Shown one piece after another: positions 7,816 through 17,945 of a DNA stretch of 45,844 nucleotides. Every line of letters starts with the position of its first letter. Position 1 is the stretch's first letter. The notes under the pieces are model-generated. The model ran no database searches. It saw nothing but the letters and a program-made list of their open reading frames with translations, and was not told the DNA's origin. A program made the position numbers and the translations under genes. The stretch is from Bifidobacterium breve (GTDB lineage Bacteria > Actinomycetota > Thermoleophilia > Miltoncostaeales > Miltoncostaeaceae), in the NCBI GenBank assembly GCA_945861935.1, contig CAMAVU010000001.1, positions 1 through 45,844 of the forward strand, given 5' to 3'.

Positions 7816-8879
7816 TTGCGCCTCTTTGGTGGCTTACGCCCTGCTGGGCGCGATGGTCCGCCGCCCACCCGTTTCCGGGTCGGCGGCCTGCGCTTGTGCT
7901 GCGTGCCCGCCGCGTCGCCGCCCGCATCGTCTGCATCCGGCGCTGGTGTCGCAGCGGGGTCGGGGGAATCGGCCACCGGTGCGGTGGGAACTCCCACGGC
8001 ATCGTCGGACCCCGCGTCAGTCACCGTGGGTCTGCCGGCCCCATCCGCGGTTGCGTCGTCGCGCCGGAAGCGTCGGCGTCTGGGCACGGACTTCGACCGT
8101 ACCTCGACATCCTCCGTCAGCACGGCCTCGGGGGATTCGGGCCCGGGGGGCTCCTCGTCCTGATCGGCTTCCGGGTCGTCCGTCTTGCCGTTCGGGCCCA
8201 CCATCGACCCACCGTTCGCCTCGATCTCGGCCTCAATGCGGCGCTTCAGGACCAATTGCTGCCCGGCTGTCCACAGGTTCGTGGTCGCCCAGTAGATGAC
8301 CAGACCGGACGGAACCGGGAATTGGAAGATGAAGAACACGATGCCGATCGGGAGCAGGCGCATGAGCCAGCGCTGGTTCTTGCTCATCGTGGAGGTCGCG
8401 GAGAGCTCCGTCGAGATCAGCTGAGATACCGCATAGACCGCGATGAGTGGGATTACCGCCCAGCCGATGTCCGTGAGCAACTTCGACACGTCGGGCACGA
8501 CGTACATGAACGAGACGTCGGTGCCGTCCGAGAAGTCCTGGTTGCGCAGCGTGTAGTACAGCGCGATGAACACGGGAGCCTGCAGAAGGAGGGGGAGGCA
8601 GGAGCCGAACGGGTTTACGCCGTTCTCCTTGTAGAACCTCATCGTCTCTTCCTGCAGCTTCTGCTTGTTCCCCTTGTACTTCCGCTGCAACTCCTTCATC
8701 TGCGGTGCGACTTCCTGCATGCGCCGGGCAGACTTGTACTGCTTGACGAAGAGGGGCAGCAGGATCAGACGCACCACCAGCGTGAGCATGACGATTGCCC
8801 AGCCCCAGGTGAAGCCAACCGAGTGGAAGAAGTCCAGAACGGCGCGGAGCGGCGCCTCGATCATGTCGAGGAAGTTCAT
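7812..8879 (-). CDS. yidC: Membrane protein insertase YidC
   Basis: 355 residues. There is no large periplasmic domain, as in Gram-positive YidC. Membrane segments are visible at GWAIVMLTLVVRLILLPLF, LPLLLQAPVFIALYYTL, VIPLIAVYAVSQLIS and IGIVFFIFQFPVPSGLVIYW. The hydrophilic-groove arginine is in VVRLILLPL, and the cytoplasmic hairpin QYKSARRMQEVAPQMKELQRKYKG is well kept. The last 130 residues are acidic and then strongly basic with a K/R-rich end (RKPPKRRK), a tail that could contact ribosomes. It inserts and folds membrane proteins alone or with SecYEG. Four-base overlaps with yidD and khpB indicate one operon. Confidence 0.95.
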   Translation of the reverse strand: MNFLDMIEAPLRAVLDFFHSVGFTWGWAIVMLTLVVRLILLPLFVKQYKSARRMQEVAPQMKELQRKYKGNKQKLQEETMRFYKENGVNPFGSCLPLLLQAPVFIALYYTLRNQDFSDGTDVSFMYVVPDVSKLLTDIGWAVIPLIAVYAVSQLISTELSATSTMSKNQRWLMRLLPIGIVFFIFQFPVPSGLVIYWATTNLWTAGQQLVLKRRIEAEIEANGGSMVGPNGKTDDPEADQDEEPPGPESPEAVLTEDVEVRSKSVPRRRRFRRDDATADGAGRPTVTDAGSDDAVGVPTAPVADSPDPAATPAPDADDAGGDAAGTQHKRRPPTRKRVGGGPSRPAGRKPPKRRK

Positions 8880-9109
8880 CGCGCTCCGAACAGCGTCTGG
8901 TCGGCCGGGAAGTCCACTCCGCCCTGGCTCCAGGGGTTACAGCGCAGCAGCCGCCAGGCGGCCAGCACGAATCCCCTGCTCACGCCGAACATCTCAATGG
9001 ACTCGACCGCGTACTCGGAGCAGGTCGGGTGGTACTTGCAGCGACGCGGCAACAGGGGGGACACGGCGCGCTGGTAGGCGCGCACGGCCCTGATGAGCAT
9101 CTCCTTCAT
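8876..9109 (-). CDS. yidD: Membrane protein insertion efficiency factor YidD
   Basis: 77 residues. The family sequence is nearly complete: RAYQRAVSPLLPRRCKYHPTCSEYAVESIEMFG, then GFVLAAWRLLRCNPWSQGGVDFP. The C-x-Y-x-P-T-C-S-x-Y core and the RCNPW motif are diagnostic. It is an amphipathic, membrane-associated helper thought to assist YidC-dependent insertion. It overlaps both rnpA and yidC by four bases in the conserved rnpA-yidD-yidC order. Confidence 0.96.
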   Translation of the reverse strand: MKEMLIRAVRAYQRAVSPLLPRRCKYHPTCSEYAVESIEMFGVSRGFVLAAWRLLRCNPWSQGGVDFPADQTLFGAR

Positions 9110-9483
9110 GCCGCTGCCTGATGGGTGGCCTTCACGGCGAGATCCTCGAGCCGCTCCCCCAGGGCACCCGACCCGCGCTCCTCGATGTACTCGTGCACGC
9201 CCGGGCGGGCGATCACGACGTAGTCCACGCCCGGAGCGAGAACCGACTCAATGCGGGCGAATTCCTCTCTGAGCACGCGCTTCACACGATTCCGCTCCAC
9301 GGCGCCGCCCACGCGCTTGCCGACGGAGAGACCCAGCCGCGGCGGATCGTTCTCGCCCCTCATGAACGCGTAGACCACGAGGTGCCGACCTGCCGCCGAC
9401 GTGCCCCGGCGGTACACCGTGTCGAAATCACCGGATCGGCTGACCCGGGTCCGCCCACCTCGCGGAGCGGCAGCGCCTGGCAC
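9106..9483 (-). CDS. rnpA: Ribonuclease P protein component RnpA
   Basis: 125 residues. SRSGDFDTVYRRGTSAAGRHLVVYAF begins the fold, and the RNR signature is in LGLSVGKRVGGAVERNRVKRVLREEFAR, which binds the P RNA. DYVVIARPGV forms the last strand. It is the protein cofactor for tRNA 5'-end maturation. The GTG at 9483 lies 12 bases after the rpmH stop; an internal GTG at the VSRSGDFD segment could also serve as start. The stop overlaps yidD by four bases. Confidence 0.94.
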   Translation of the reverse strand: MPGAAAPRGGRTRVSRSGDFDTVYRRGTSAAGRHLVVYAFMRGENDPPRLGLSVGKRVGGAVERNRVKRVLREEFARIESVLAPGVDYVVIARPGVHEYIEERGSGALGERLEDLAVKATHQAAA

Positions 9484-9495
9484 GGGGCCAGCGAC

Positions 9496-9630
9496 CTAGG
9501 CGGAGAGCCGCGCGCGGCCCTTCGCGCGCCGGCGCTTGATAACTGCACGGCCGGCAGCAGTGGACATGCGCTTGCGGAAGCCATGCGTTTTGCTGCGCTT
9601 CCGCGTGTTCGGCTGATAGGTGCGCTTCAC
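9496..9630 (-). CDS. rpmH: 50S ribosomal protein L34
   Basis: 44 residues, [20 protein letters not shown] then [23 protein letters not shown], which is full-length L34. The start is the GTG at 9630, ten bases after AAGGAG (minus strand, 9646-9641). It is the first gene of the leftward origin operon leading to rnpA, yidD, yidC, khpB, rsmG, parA and parB. Confidence 0.97.
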   Translation of the reverse strand: MKRTYQPNTRKRSKTHGFRKRMSTAAGRAVIKRRRAKGRARLSA

Positions 9631-9640
9631 TCGCCTGCTG

Positions 9641-9707
9641 CTCCTTGGGGTGCGGGCTCGGGCTGGGCGCCGGGGCGAACTCGACGCACGACATAGAAAC
9701 ACTACCA
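9641..9707 (-). promoter_or_regulatory. rpmH operon promoter and ribosome-binding site
   Basis: On the minus strand an extended -10, TGG-TAGTGT (9707 to 9699), is followed by a leader of about 60 bases ending with the AAGGAG ribosome-binding site (9646-9641). Unlike most other promoters here it is not leaderless. No clear -35 is seen. Confidence 0.45.
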
Positions 9708-9821
9708 GAGTGCCGGCGCAGACGGGCTCGCGCACCGCGCGTCCCGGAATAGTGCCAGAGGGCCGGGGTCGCGTCGGGGGAACCGCTCGCCCTCGTGCCC
9801 GCCAGGCGCCCCGGCGCCCAC

Positions 9822-9958
9822 TTCTCCACATCTGTGGACATCCCTGTGGATAACCGTATGTTCCTCCTGCTCCTGACGATATCCGCACCGCGGCGGCGGG
9901 GCGTGCTGTGGCGGACGCAGACCATTTTTCCCGCTCGCACGGCCCTCGTTCATCCACA
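9822..9958. promoter_or_regulatory. DnaA-box cluster I (left half of a probable bipartite oriC)
   Basis: Nine-base DnaA boxes: TTCTCCACA 9822-9830, TGTGGACAT 9833-9841, the perfect TGTGGATAA 9845-9853 and TCATCCACA 9950-9958. The region from 9631 to 10012 has no gene; the rest of it holds the rpmH promoter and, at 9996-10001, a TAGCGT box 11 bases before the GHKL gene. Boxes here could serve origin function, dnaA autoregulation, or both. Confidence 0.75.
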
Positions 9959-10012
9959 GGCCCTCTCTGCCGCCCGTCGGGCCATCGCCCATTGGTAGCG
10001 TTCCGCGCCCCG

Positions 10013-10741
10013 ATGAACCCCGAACCAGCCGACAGCCTCTCGGACGCCGAGCTGCGCGGCACCACGTATGTGGTGCGCGTGGCGGTACATCGGGCGGCCC
10101 TGGAGCCCCCGGCCATCACCGAGATCCGCGACATCGCGCCCGCGGCGATCATCGAATCCACCTTCTCCCATGTGGCCCGGATCTCGTCTGTTCCGCCCCT
10201 CGCGCTGCGCGAGGTGATCGAGAACCTCATCCACGCAGGCTTTCGCGACGCACTGGTGACCGTTCTCGACGCCGGGCGGACGGTACGGGTGTCCGACAGG
10301 GGCCCCGGTATTTCCGACCCACGCCGGGCCATGGAGCCGGGTTACACCACGGCCGACGAGTCCATCCGCGCGGTGGTGCGCGGCGCCGGCTCGGGCCTGC
10401 CGCTGGCGTCCGGGATCGTCGCGGCCGAAGGCGGCCTGCTCGAGGTGGAGGACAACCTCGGTGGTGGGACCGTCGTGACGCTCACGGTGGACGGGCCCCC
10501 GGCGCCGGACCTGCCCGGCGAGCCCGGCGCACCAAACGACGCCCAGCGACGCCTGCTCGCCCTGCTGCTCGAGATGGCACCCGCCCACCCCGAGACGATG
10601 GCCCGCGAACTGGGGCTGCCCCTCGGCCTCGTCGGCCGGGAGCTCGTGCTCCTGGAACACCGCGGATTCGTCGCCCGGTTCGCCGACGGCGGCAGGGTTC
10701 TCACCGAGCGCGGCGCGGCGATCGTCGCGACGCTCTTCTAG
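10013..10741 (+). CDS. GHKL ATPase with C-terminal winged helix, linked to dnaA
   Basis: 242 residues. A GHKL-type ATP-binding fold is visible: N box [13 protein letters not shown] (about 65-77), D-x-G-x-G motif VSDRGPGI (93-100), glycine lid [13 protein letters not shown] (124-136) and GGGTVVTL (150-157). A Pro-rich linker leads to a helix-turn-helix region, [31 protein letters not shown] (193-223), with the wing GGRVLTERG. There is no phospho-acceptor histidine domain, so it is not a standard sensor kinase; it resembles anti-sigma/GHKL proteins joined to a DNA-binding module. It ends three bases before the dnaA ATG and begins 54 bases after a DnaA box. A role in setting DnaA activity or transcription is inference. 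Confidence 0.72.
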   Translation: MNPEPADSLSDAELRGTTYVVRVAVHRAALEPPAITEIRDIAPAAIIESTFSHVARISSVPPLALREVIENLIHAGFRDALVTVLDAGRTVRVSDRGPGISDPRRAMEPGYTTADESIRAVVRGAGSGLPLASGIVAAEGGLLEVEDNLGGGTVVTLTVDGPPAPDLPGEPGAPNDAQRRLLALLLEMAPAHPETMARELGLPLGLVGRELVLLEHRGFVARFADGGRVLTERGAAIVATLF

Positions 10742-10744
10742 ACC

Positions 10745-12163
10745 ATGGGCGCGTCCATCCCCATCGCCCGTGACCCGGCCCACCTCGAGGCGATGTGGCA
10801 GCAGGTGCTCGAGCGCCTGCATGGCGCACTGAACACGGCCACGTACAGCCTGACCTTCGAGCGGGCGCGTGCGCTCGGGCTCGATGACGGCTGCTTCCGG
10901 ATCGGGGTTGAGACCGAGTTCGCGCGGGCATGGATCGTCCAGCGGTACGACTCCCTGGTCCGGGACGCCCTGTTCGAGGTCATCGGCCGTGACGTCTCTG
11001 TGGGCGTCGAGGTCGTCGCGCCCGGGCCTGCTGCTGCCCAGCCGCCGGGGCGCTGGTCGCCCCCCGCGCCGCCGGCCAGGGCCGCCGCGCCGCCGCCTTC
11101 CGCGGCGCCAACGGACCCCGCGGCACGCTTGCAGTCGCGCTTCACCTTCGACGCCTTCGTGATCGGGCCCAGCAATCGTTTTGCTCACGCTGCTGCCCTG
11201 GCCGTCGCCGAGACGCCCGCGCGTGCCTACAACCCCTTGTTCATCTATGGCGGCGTGGGGCTGGGTAAGACCCACCTGCTGCACGCCATCGGGCACTACA
11301 CCGCCGAGAACCACCCCGGGCTCTCTGTCCGGTATGTCTCGGTGGAGACATTCACCAACGAGTTCATCAATGCGCTTCGCGACGGCGGCATCCGCACGTT
11401 CAAGGACCGTTACCGATCCACGGACATCCTCCTCATCGACGACATCCAGATGCTCGAGGGCCGCGAGCAGACGCAGGAGGAGTTCTTCCACACCTTCAAC
11501 GCGCTGCAGGAACATGGCAAGCAGATCGTCATCTCCAGTGACCGGCCGCCGAGCGCGATCAAGACCCTCGGGGACCGGCTCCGCTCGCGTTTCGAAATGG
11601 GCCTGATCACCGATGTCCAGCCGCCGGCCCTGGAGCTCCGCATCGCGATCCTGCGCAAGCGCGTGCAGACCGACGGCTATCAGATCCGCGATTCCGAGGC
11701 GCTCTCGTTCATCGCCGCCCGCGTCTCCACCAACGTCCGGCAACTTGAGGGCGCGCTGATCAGGGTGGTCGCCCACTCCTCCATCTCGGGACGCCCGGTG
11801 ACGGCGGATCTGGCGCGGGAGGTTCTGGCCGACCTGTTCCCGGGCGACGTCGGTGAGCTGCGGATCGACCTCATCCAGGAGGCGGTCGCCCGGCACTACT
11901 CGGTGTCACTCGACGACCTCATCGGAGAGAAGCGCACCAAGCGCGTGGTGGTTCCCCGGCAGGTCGCGATGTACCTGGCCCGCGAGCTCACCGACTCCTC
12001 GCTGCCTGCCATCGGCCGTGCCTTCGGGGGTCGCGACCACACGACCGTCCTCTACGCGGTGCAGAAGATGACCAACCAGATGGCCGAGGGGGGCCCGGTG
12101 TACGAGGCCATCGAATCCCTCACCCGCTCCCTCACGGGCGCCGCAGCCCTCCCGCAGATCTAG
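10745..12163 (+). CDS. dnaA: Chromosomal replication initiator DnaA
   Basis: 472 residues. Domain I (about 1-90, [17 protein letters not shown]) and a Pro/Ala-rich domain II (about 92-127) precede the AAA+ domain. That domain has [25 protein letters not shown], Walker [10 protein letters not shown] (169-177), Walker [11 protein letters not shown] and sensor ISSDRPP. Domain IV ends with the DnaA signature [16 protein letters not shown]. It binds DnaA boxes and opens the origin. Box clusters lie both upstream (9.8-9.96 kb) and downstream (12.35-12.57 kb). The ATG is three bases after the stop of the GHKL gene, so it is probably translated from the same message. Confidence 0.98.
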   Translation: MGASIPIARDPAHLEAMWQQVLERLHGALNTATYSLTFERARALGLDDGCFRIGVETEFARAWIVQRYDSLVRDALFEVIGRDVSVGVEVVAPGPAAAQPPGRWSPPAPPARAAAPPPSAAPTDPAARLQSRFTFDAFVIGPSNRFAHAAALAVAETPARAYNPLFIYGGVGLGKTHLLHAIGHYTAENHPGLSVRYVSVETFTNEFINALRDGGIRTFKDRYRSTDILLIDDIQMLEGREQTQEEFFHTFNALQEHGKQIVISSDRPPSAIKTLGDRLRSRFEMGLITDVQPPALELRIAILRKRVQTDGYQIRDSEALSFIAARVSTNVRQLEGALIRVVAHSSISGRPVTADLAREVLADLFPGDVGELRIDLIQEAVARHYSVSLDDLIGEKRTKRVVVPRQVAMYLARELTDSSLPAIGRAFGGRDHTTVLYAVQKMTNQMAEGGPVYEAIESLTRSLTGAAALPQI

Positions 12164-12350
12164 CCCCCGGGGCAGCCGCGGCCCGGTGGCGGCCGGTCCC
12201 CATTCGTACCGCACCCCCGGGGCTCGTGTTGTCACGCGGAGGCTCCGCAGTGACGGGCGGGACCCGCGCGAGGGTGGGGTGCGTGCCACCACGCCCGAGC
12301 GCCGCGGCGGGGTTTCGCCCGCTCGCTGCGACCTTTCGCCAAACCTCGCC

Positions 12351-12617
12351 TGTGGACGGAACCCGGGCGGCGCTGTGGACAACCTGTGGAGAGTCCACGT
12401 GGATCCCCTGGGTCCATCCACACCCGTCCCGGCTCCCATCCCCGCGCCGCTTTTTGCTGTGGACGGCTGTTTGTGGGTGCCCGTGTTCTCCCGGCGTTCC
12501 CACAGGTCGTCCACAGGGGAGAAATGTCGCCTCTCGCGGCGAAGACCGGCATCTATCCACGCCATCCACAGGCCCTATCACTACGACGACGATCTACTGA
12601 TCCATTGTTTTAACATC
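12351..12617. promoter_or_regulatory. oriC: DnaA-box cluster II and AT-rich unwinding segment
   Basis: The 517-bp dnaA-dnaN gap has no gene. Boxes close to TTATCCACA on either strand are TGTGGACGG 12351, TGTGGACAA 12374, TGTGGAGAG 12385, CCATCCACA 12414, TGTGGACGG 12458, GTTCCCACA 12496, TCGTCCACA 12507, CTATCCACG 12553 and CCATCCACA 12562. Next to the last pair, 12571-12617 is clearly richer in A+T (CTACTGATCCATTGTTTTAA) and is the best candidate for the unwinding element. Bases 12164-12350 are GC-rich with nothing recognised. Confidence 0.85.
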
Positions 12618-12668
12618 AGGCACCCCTCCACCCCCGGCTGGTGTGGGCGAGCCCAGCCGACCAGTCGC

Positions 12669-12674
12669 TACGCT
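12669..12674 (+). promoter_or_regulatory. -10 box (TACGCT) of a leaderless-type dnaN promoter
   Basis: TACGCT ends 6 bases before the GTG of dnaN at 12681, with GCCGCC between and no ribosome-binding site, as in other leaderless-looking starts in this window. Confidence 0.45.
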
Positions 12675-12680
12675 GCCGCC

Positions 12681-13784
12681 GTGCGCCTGACCTGCCCCCG
12701 TGACGAACTCGCGAGCCGCCTGGCAGTGGCGTCAAGGGCTGCGTCCAGCAAGGGAACCATCCCGATTCTCGCGAACGTGCTATTGCGCGCCGAGGAGGGA
12801 GTCGTCGAGCTCTCCGCGACCGACACGGAGGTGTCGCTGCGCGTGCCGCTGGAGGACGCCGGCGTCGAGGAGCACGGCGCGGTGGTGCTGCCCCGCCTGG
12901 TGACGGACCTCGTACGCAGCATGGCACCAGGTCCCGTCTCCATCACGCACAACCAGAACGAGGGCCAGGTGCAGGTGTCGGGGGGAGGGTCGTCCTTCAG
13001 CCTGAACTGCCATCAGGCCAATGAGTACCCCGACCTCCCCGCCGACGGCGGCCTGGGCATCGAGATCCCGGCGAGCCGCTTCTTGATCTGCGCGGAGAAG
13101 GTCGTGCGGGCCGCATCGCGCGACGAGACCCGCCCGGTGTTGACAGGGGTGTTCGTACGGCTGGGACCGGACGGCCTGACGATGGCCGCCACCGACAGCT
13201 ACCGGCTGGCCGTTCGCTCGACCGCGCTCGACAACCCACCGGCCGACACGCGGGAGGCCATCCTCCCGGCGCGCGCTGTCGCGGAGGCCGCGCGCCTGGT
13301 GGCGCAGTCACAGAACGGCATGGTGGACCTCGCCCTCGGCGAGCACCAGGCGGGCGTGCGGTGCGGAGGCGTGCGCCTCACCACGCGCGTCATCGACGGG
13401 CAGTTCCCCGACTACCGGCAACTCATCCCCGCGGAGTTCGACCACGACGTCCGCCTCGACCGTGCCGAGTTCCTCGCGGTCCTGACACGCGTCGGCGTGC
13501 TGGCCCAGCGAACCTCACCACTCCGGCTGTCATTCGAGCAGGGCCAGGTCACCGTTGCCACGGCCAGCGACCAGGTGGGAGAAGGCCGCGAGTCGCTGCC
13601 GGCGCCGTACTCGGGCGAGCCTCTGGAGATCGGCTTCAACGCGGACTTCCTCCGCGAGGGCGTGGAGGGGATCGAGGGCGACGAGGTGAGGCTGGGGCTC
13701 ATCAGCCCGCTGCGCCCCGGACTGCTCACGGGTGGGTCCGACGACCACCGGTATCTCCTCATGCCGATCCGGCTGCCCGGGTAG
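12681..13784 (+). CDS. dnaN: DNA polymerase III sliding clamp (beta subunit)
   Basis: 367 residues with three clamp repeats. VRLTCPRDELASRLAVASRAASSKGTIPILANVLL is the first; TRPVLTGVFVRLGPDGLTMAATDSYRLAV falls in the second. The end DDHRYLLMPIRLPG has the conserved Y-x-x-M-P-x-(R/K) tail. The ring-shaped dimer tethers polymerase III to DNA. The frame is open far upstream through oriC, but homology begins at the GTG at 12681, which lies behind a TACGCT box, so I use that start. recF follows after seven bases. Confidence 0.96.
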   Translation: MRLTCPRDELASRLAVASRAASSKGTIPILANVLLRAEEGVVELSATDTEVSLRVPLEDAGVEEHGAVVLPRLVTDLVRSMAPGPVSITHNQNEGQVQVSGGGSSFSLNCHQANEYPDLPADGGLGIEIPASRFLICAEKVVRAASRDETRPVLTGVFVRLGPDGLTMAATDSYRLAVRSTALDNPPADTREAILPARAVAEAARLVAQSQNGMVDLALGEHQAGVRCGGVRLTTRVIDGQFPDYRQLIPAEFDHDVRLDRAEFLAVLTRVGVLAQRTSPLRLSFEQGQVTVATASDQVGEGRESLPAPYSGEPLEIGFNADFLREGVEGIEGDEVRLGLISPLRPGLLTGGSDDHRYLLMPIRLPG

Positions 13785-13791
13785 CCCCGGC

Positions 13792-14922
13792 GTGGCCGGC
13801 GAGTGGACGGCCACCCGCTTGGATGTCGTGGACGTCCGGTCGTGGAGACGGGTCTCCGTTGACCTGCCACCCGGCGCCACCGTGCTGTCCGGCCCGAACG
13901 GCGCCGGGAAGACGTCGGTCGTGGAGGCGCTGGTGATGGCCTGCCTGGGTGTGTCGTTCCGTACCACCCGGGACGCCGAGGTGGTGCGCACGGGGGCCAC
14001 GGCCCTGCATGTCGGCCTGGATCTGGCAGGGCCGGGGGGGGCGCACCGGCGGGAGATCGGGTACGCGGCCCGGCAGGGCAGGCGCCTCTCGTTGGACGGT
14101 GACACCGCGCGGAGCCTGGGCGACTGGCGCGCGGAGGGCAGCGTTCTGGTCTTCCTGCCCGACGAACTCCGCGCGGTCAAGGGTCCGCCCGCGGCAAGGC
14201 GCCGCCACCTGGACCGCCTCCTCGAGGCTGCGGAGCCGGGGTACGCGGGCGATCTGGCTGCGTATTCGGCGGCACTCGCTCAGCGCAACGCAGCCCTGCG
14301 GCACGTGAGGGCCGGACGCACCGGCATCGAGGCGGTCCTGCCGTGGGACGAGCCGCTCGTGGAACATGGCGCGCGCATCACGATCGCCCGCCGCCGGGCC
14401 GTGCTCGACGTCGCCGCTCCATTCGCCCGCTGGCTCGAGGACCTCGGGGGCGGTCCGGACGGGGTGCTCGGCATCGAGCCGTCGCCGGAGGCCATCTCCG
14501 GCACGCCCGACGACGTGGTGAGGGAGGCCTTCGCCGAGCGGCTGTCCGCCGCGCGCGCGCGCGAGGTCGCGGCCGGGATGACCCTCTCGGGTCCCCACCG
14601 CGACGACGTGTTCGTGGGGCAGCAGCGCGCCGGAGGGGTTGTGGACCTGCGCCGCGTGGGCAGCCAGGGGGAGCAGCGGACCGCCGTACTCGCCCTCCTC
14701 ATGGCCCACCGCGCCTATCTGGGTGCGCGCTCCGGCATCCCGATCCTCGTGCTGGACGACGTGCTGTCCGAACTGGACCCCGTTCGCCGTGGCCGGCTGC
14801 TGGACGCCGTGGTGGGAGGGGGCCAGAGCATCCTCACGACTGCCGACCCCGCGGCCGCCCGTGCGGCGCAGGACAGAGGGGCCCGCGTGGTGGCGGTGCG
14901 GGAGGGGCTCCTTGCGGCGTAG
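13792..14922 (+). CDS. recF: DNA replication and repair protein RecF
   Basis: 376 residues, an SMC-like ATPase. LDVVDVRSWRRVSVDLPPGATVLSGPNGAGKTSVVEAL has the N-terminal strand and Walker A. DELRAVKGPPAARRRHLDRLL is the characteristic segment after it. MTLSGPHRDDVFV precedes the signature region and LRRVGSQGEQRTAVLALLMAH, and ILVLDDVLSELDPVRRGRLL is Walker B with the D-loop. RecF loads RecA at single-strand gaps with RecO and RecR. The GTG at 13792, seven bases after dnaN, is the likely start. The end overlaps the dciA start by 11 bases. Confidence 0.94.
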   Translation: MAGEWTATRLDVVDVRSWRRVSVDLPPGATVLSGPNGAGKTSVVEALVMACLGVSFRTTRDAEVVRTGATALHVGLDLAGPGGAHRREIGYAARQGRRLSLDGDTARSLGDWRAEGSVLVFLPDELRAVKGPPAARRRHLDRLLEAAEPGYAGDLAAYSAALAQRNAALRHVRAGRTGIEAVLPWDEPLVEHGARITIARRRAVLDVAAPFARWLEDLGGGPDGVLGIEPSPEAISGTPDDVVREAFAERLSAARAREVAAGMTLSGPHRDDVFVGQQRAGGVVDLRRVGSQGEQRTAVLALLMAHRAYLGARSGIPILVLDDVLSELDPVRRGRLLDAVVGGGQSILTTADPAAARAAQDRGARVVAVREGLLAA

Positions 14923-15397
14923 GCACCGCCGCGACCCCGTGGGCATCGGCGACATGCTGGGCCGGGCGACGCGCGCCTTCACGCGGGCGGGCGACTCGGT
15001 CCTCACGTCAGTGCGTGCGGCGTGGACCGAGGCGACGGGGCCGGGGATGGTGGACCACGCCTACCCGATCCGTAGAAGCCGTGCCGGGGTTGTGACCGTT
15101 GCCTGCGCGGATTCGGTGTGGGCCCACGAAATGGACATGCGGCGGGATGAGATCGAGGCGCGCCTGGCAGAGATCCTCGGAGACAGCGAGGCGGTCGCCG
15201 GGCTCAGGTTCGTGGTGGCCGACCACGTCATTGCCTCCATGGCCGCTGAGGTCCCCCGGCGCGTTCCGCCACCCCCGCCGGGACCCGAGGCCATGGAGCG
15301 GGCACGGGCCGCCACGGACGACATCGAGGACCCGGTTCTGCGCGAGATCGTCACACACGCCGCAGCGTGGTCGCTGGAGCGTGACAAGCGTCCCTGA
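14912..15397 (+). CDS. dciA: DciA-like protein (DUF721), predicted helicase loader
   Basis: 161 residues. GDMLGRATRAFTRAGDSVLTSVRAAWTEATGPGMVDHAYPIRRSRAGVVTVACADSVWAHEMDMRRDEIEARL matches the DUF721 domain: WxxxxG near the N-terminus, then a strand-turn-strand and the W-A-x-E-L-x-like segment, here WAHEM. DciA proteins help load the replicative helicase in bacteria lacking DnaC. The position between recF and gyrB is the same as in mycobacteria and streptomycetes. The start is probably the TTG at 14912, six bases after GGAGG in the end of recF; a GTG at 14939 is the alternative. Confidence 0.82.
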   Translation: MRRRHRRDPVGIGDMLGRATRAFTRAGDSVLTSVRAAWTEATGPGMVDHAYPIRRSRAGVVTVACADSVWAHEMDMRRDEIEARLAEILGDSEAVAGLRFVVADHVIASMAAEVPRRVPPPPPGPEAMERARAATDDIEDPVLREIVTHAAAWSLERDKRP

Positions 15398-15431
15398 AGG
15401 CCCCGCACGGCACGGTTTCCGTGGTGCTCGC

Positions 15432-17944
<2,513 letters not shown>

Positions 17945-17945
17945 C

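Noticed and set aside
9950-11896. 648-residue minus-strand frame opposite dnaA
   Set aside because: It is a high-GC shadow of the GHKL gene and dnaA. It has no family sequence and would cross the oriC boxes.
12391-12406. Second parS site in oriC
   Set aside because: TCCACGTGGA at 12394-12403 is a palindrome with the CACGTG centre, but it lacks the GTTT/AAAC arms. It is better explained as part of neighbouring DnaA-box-like sequence.
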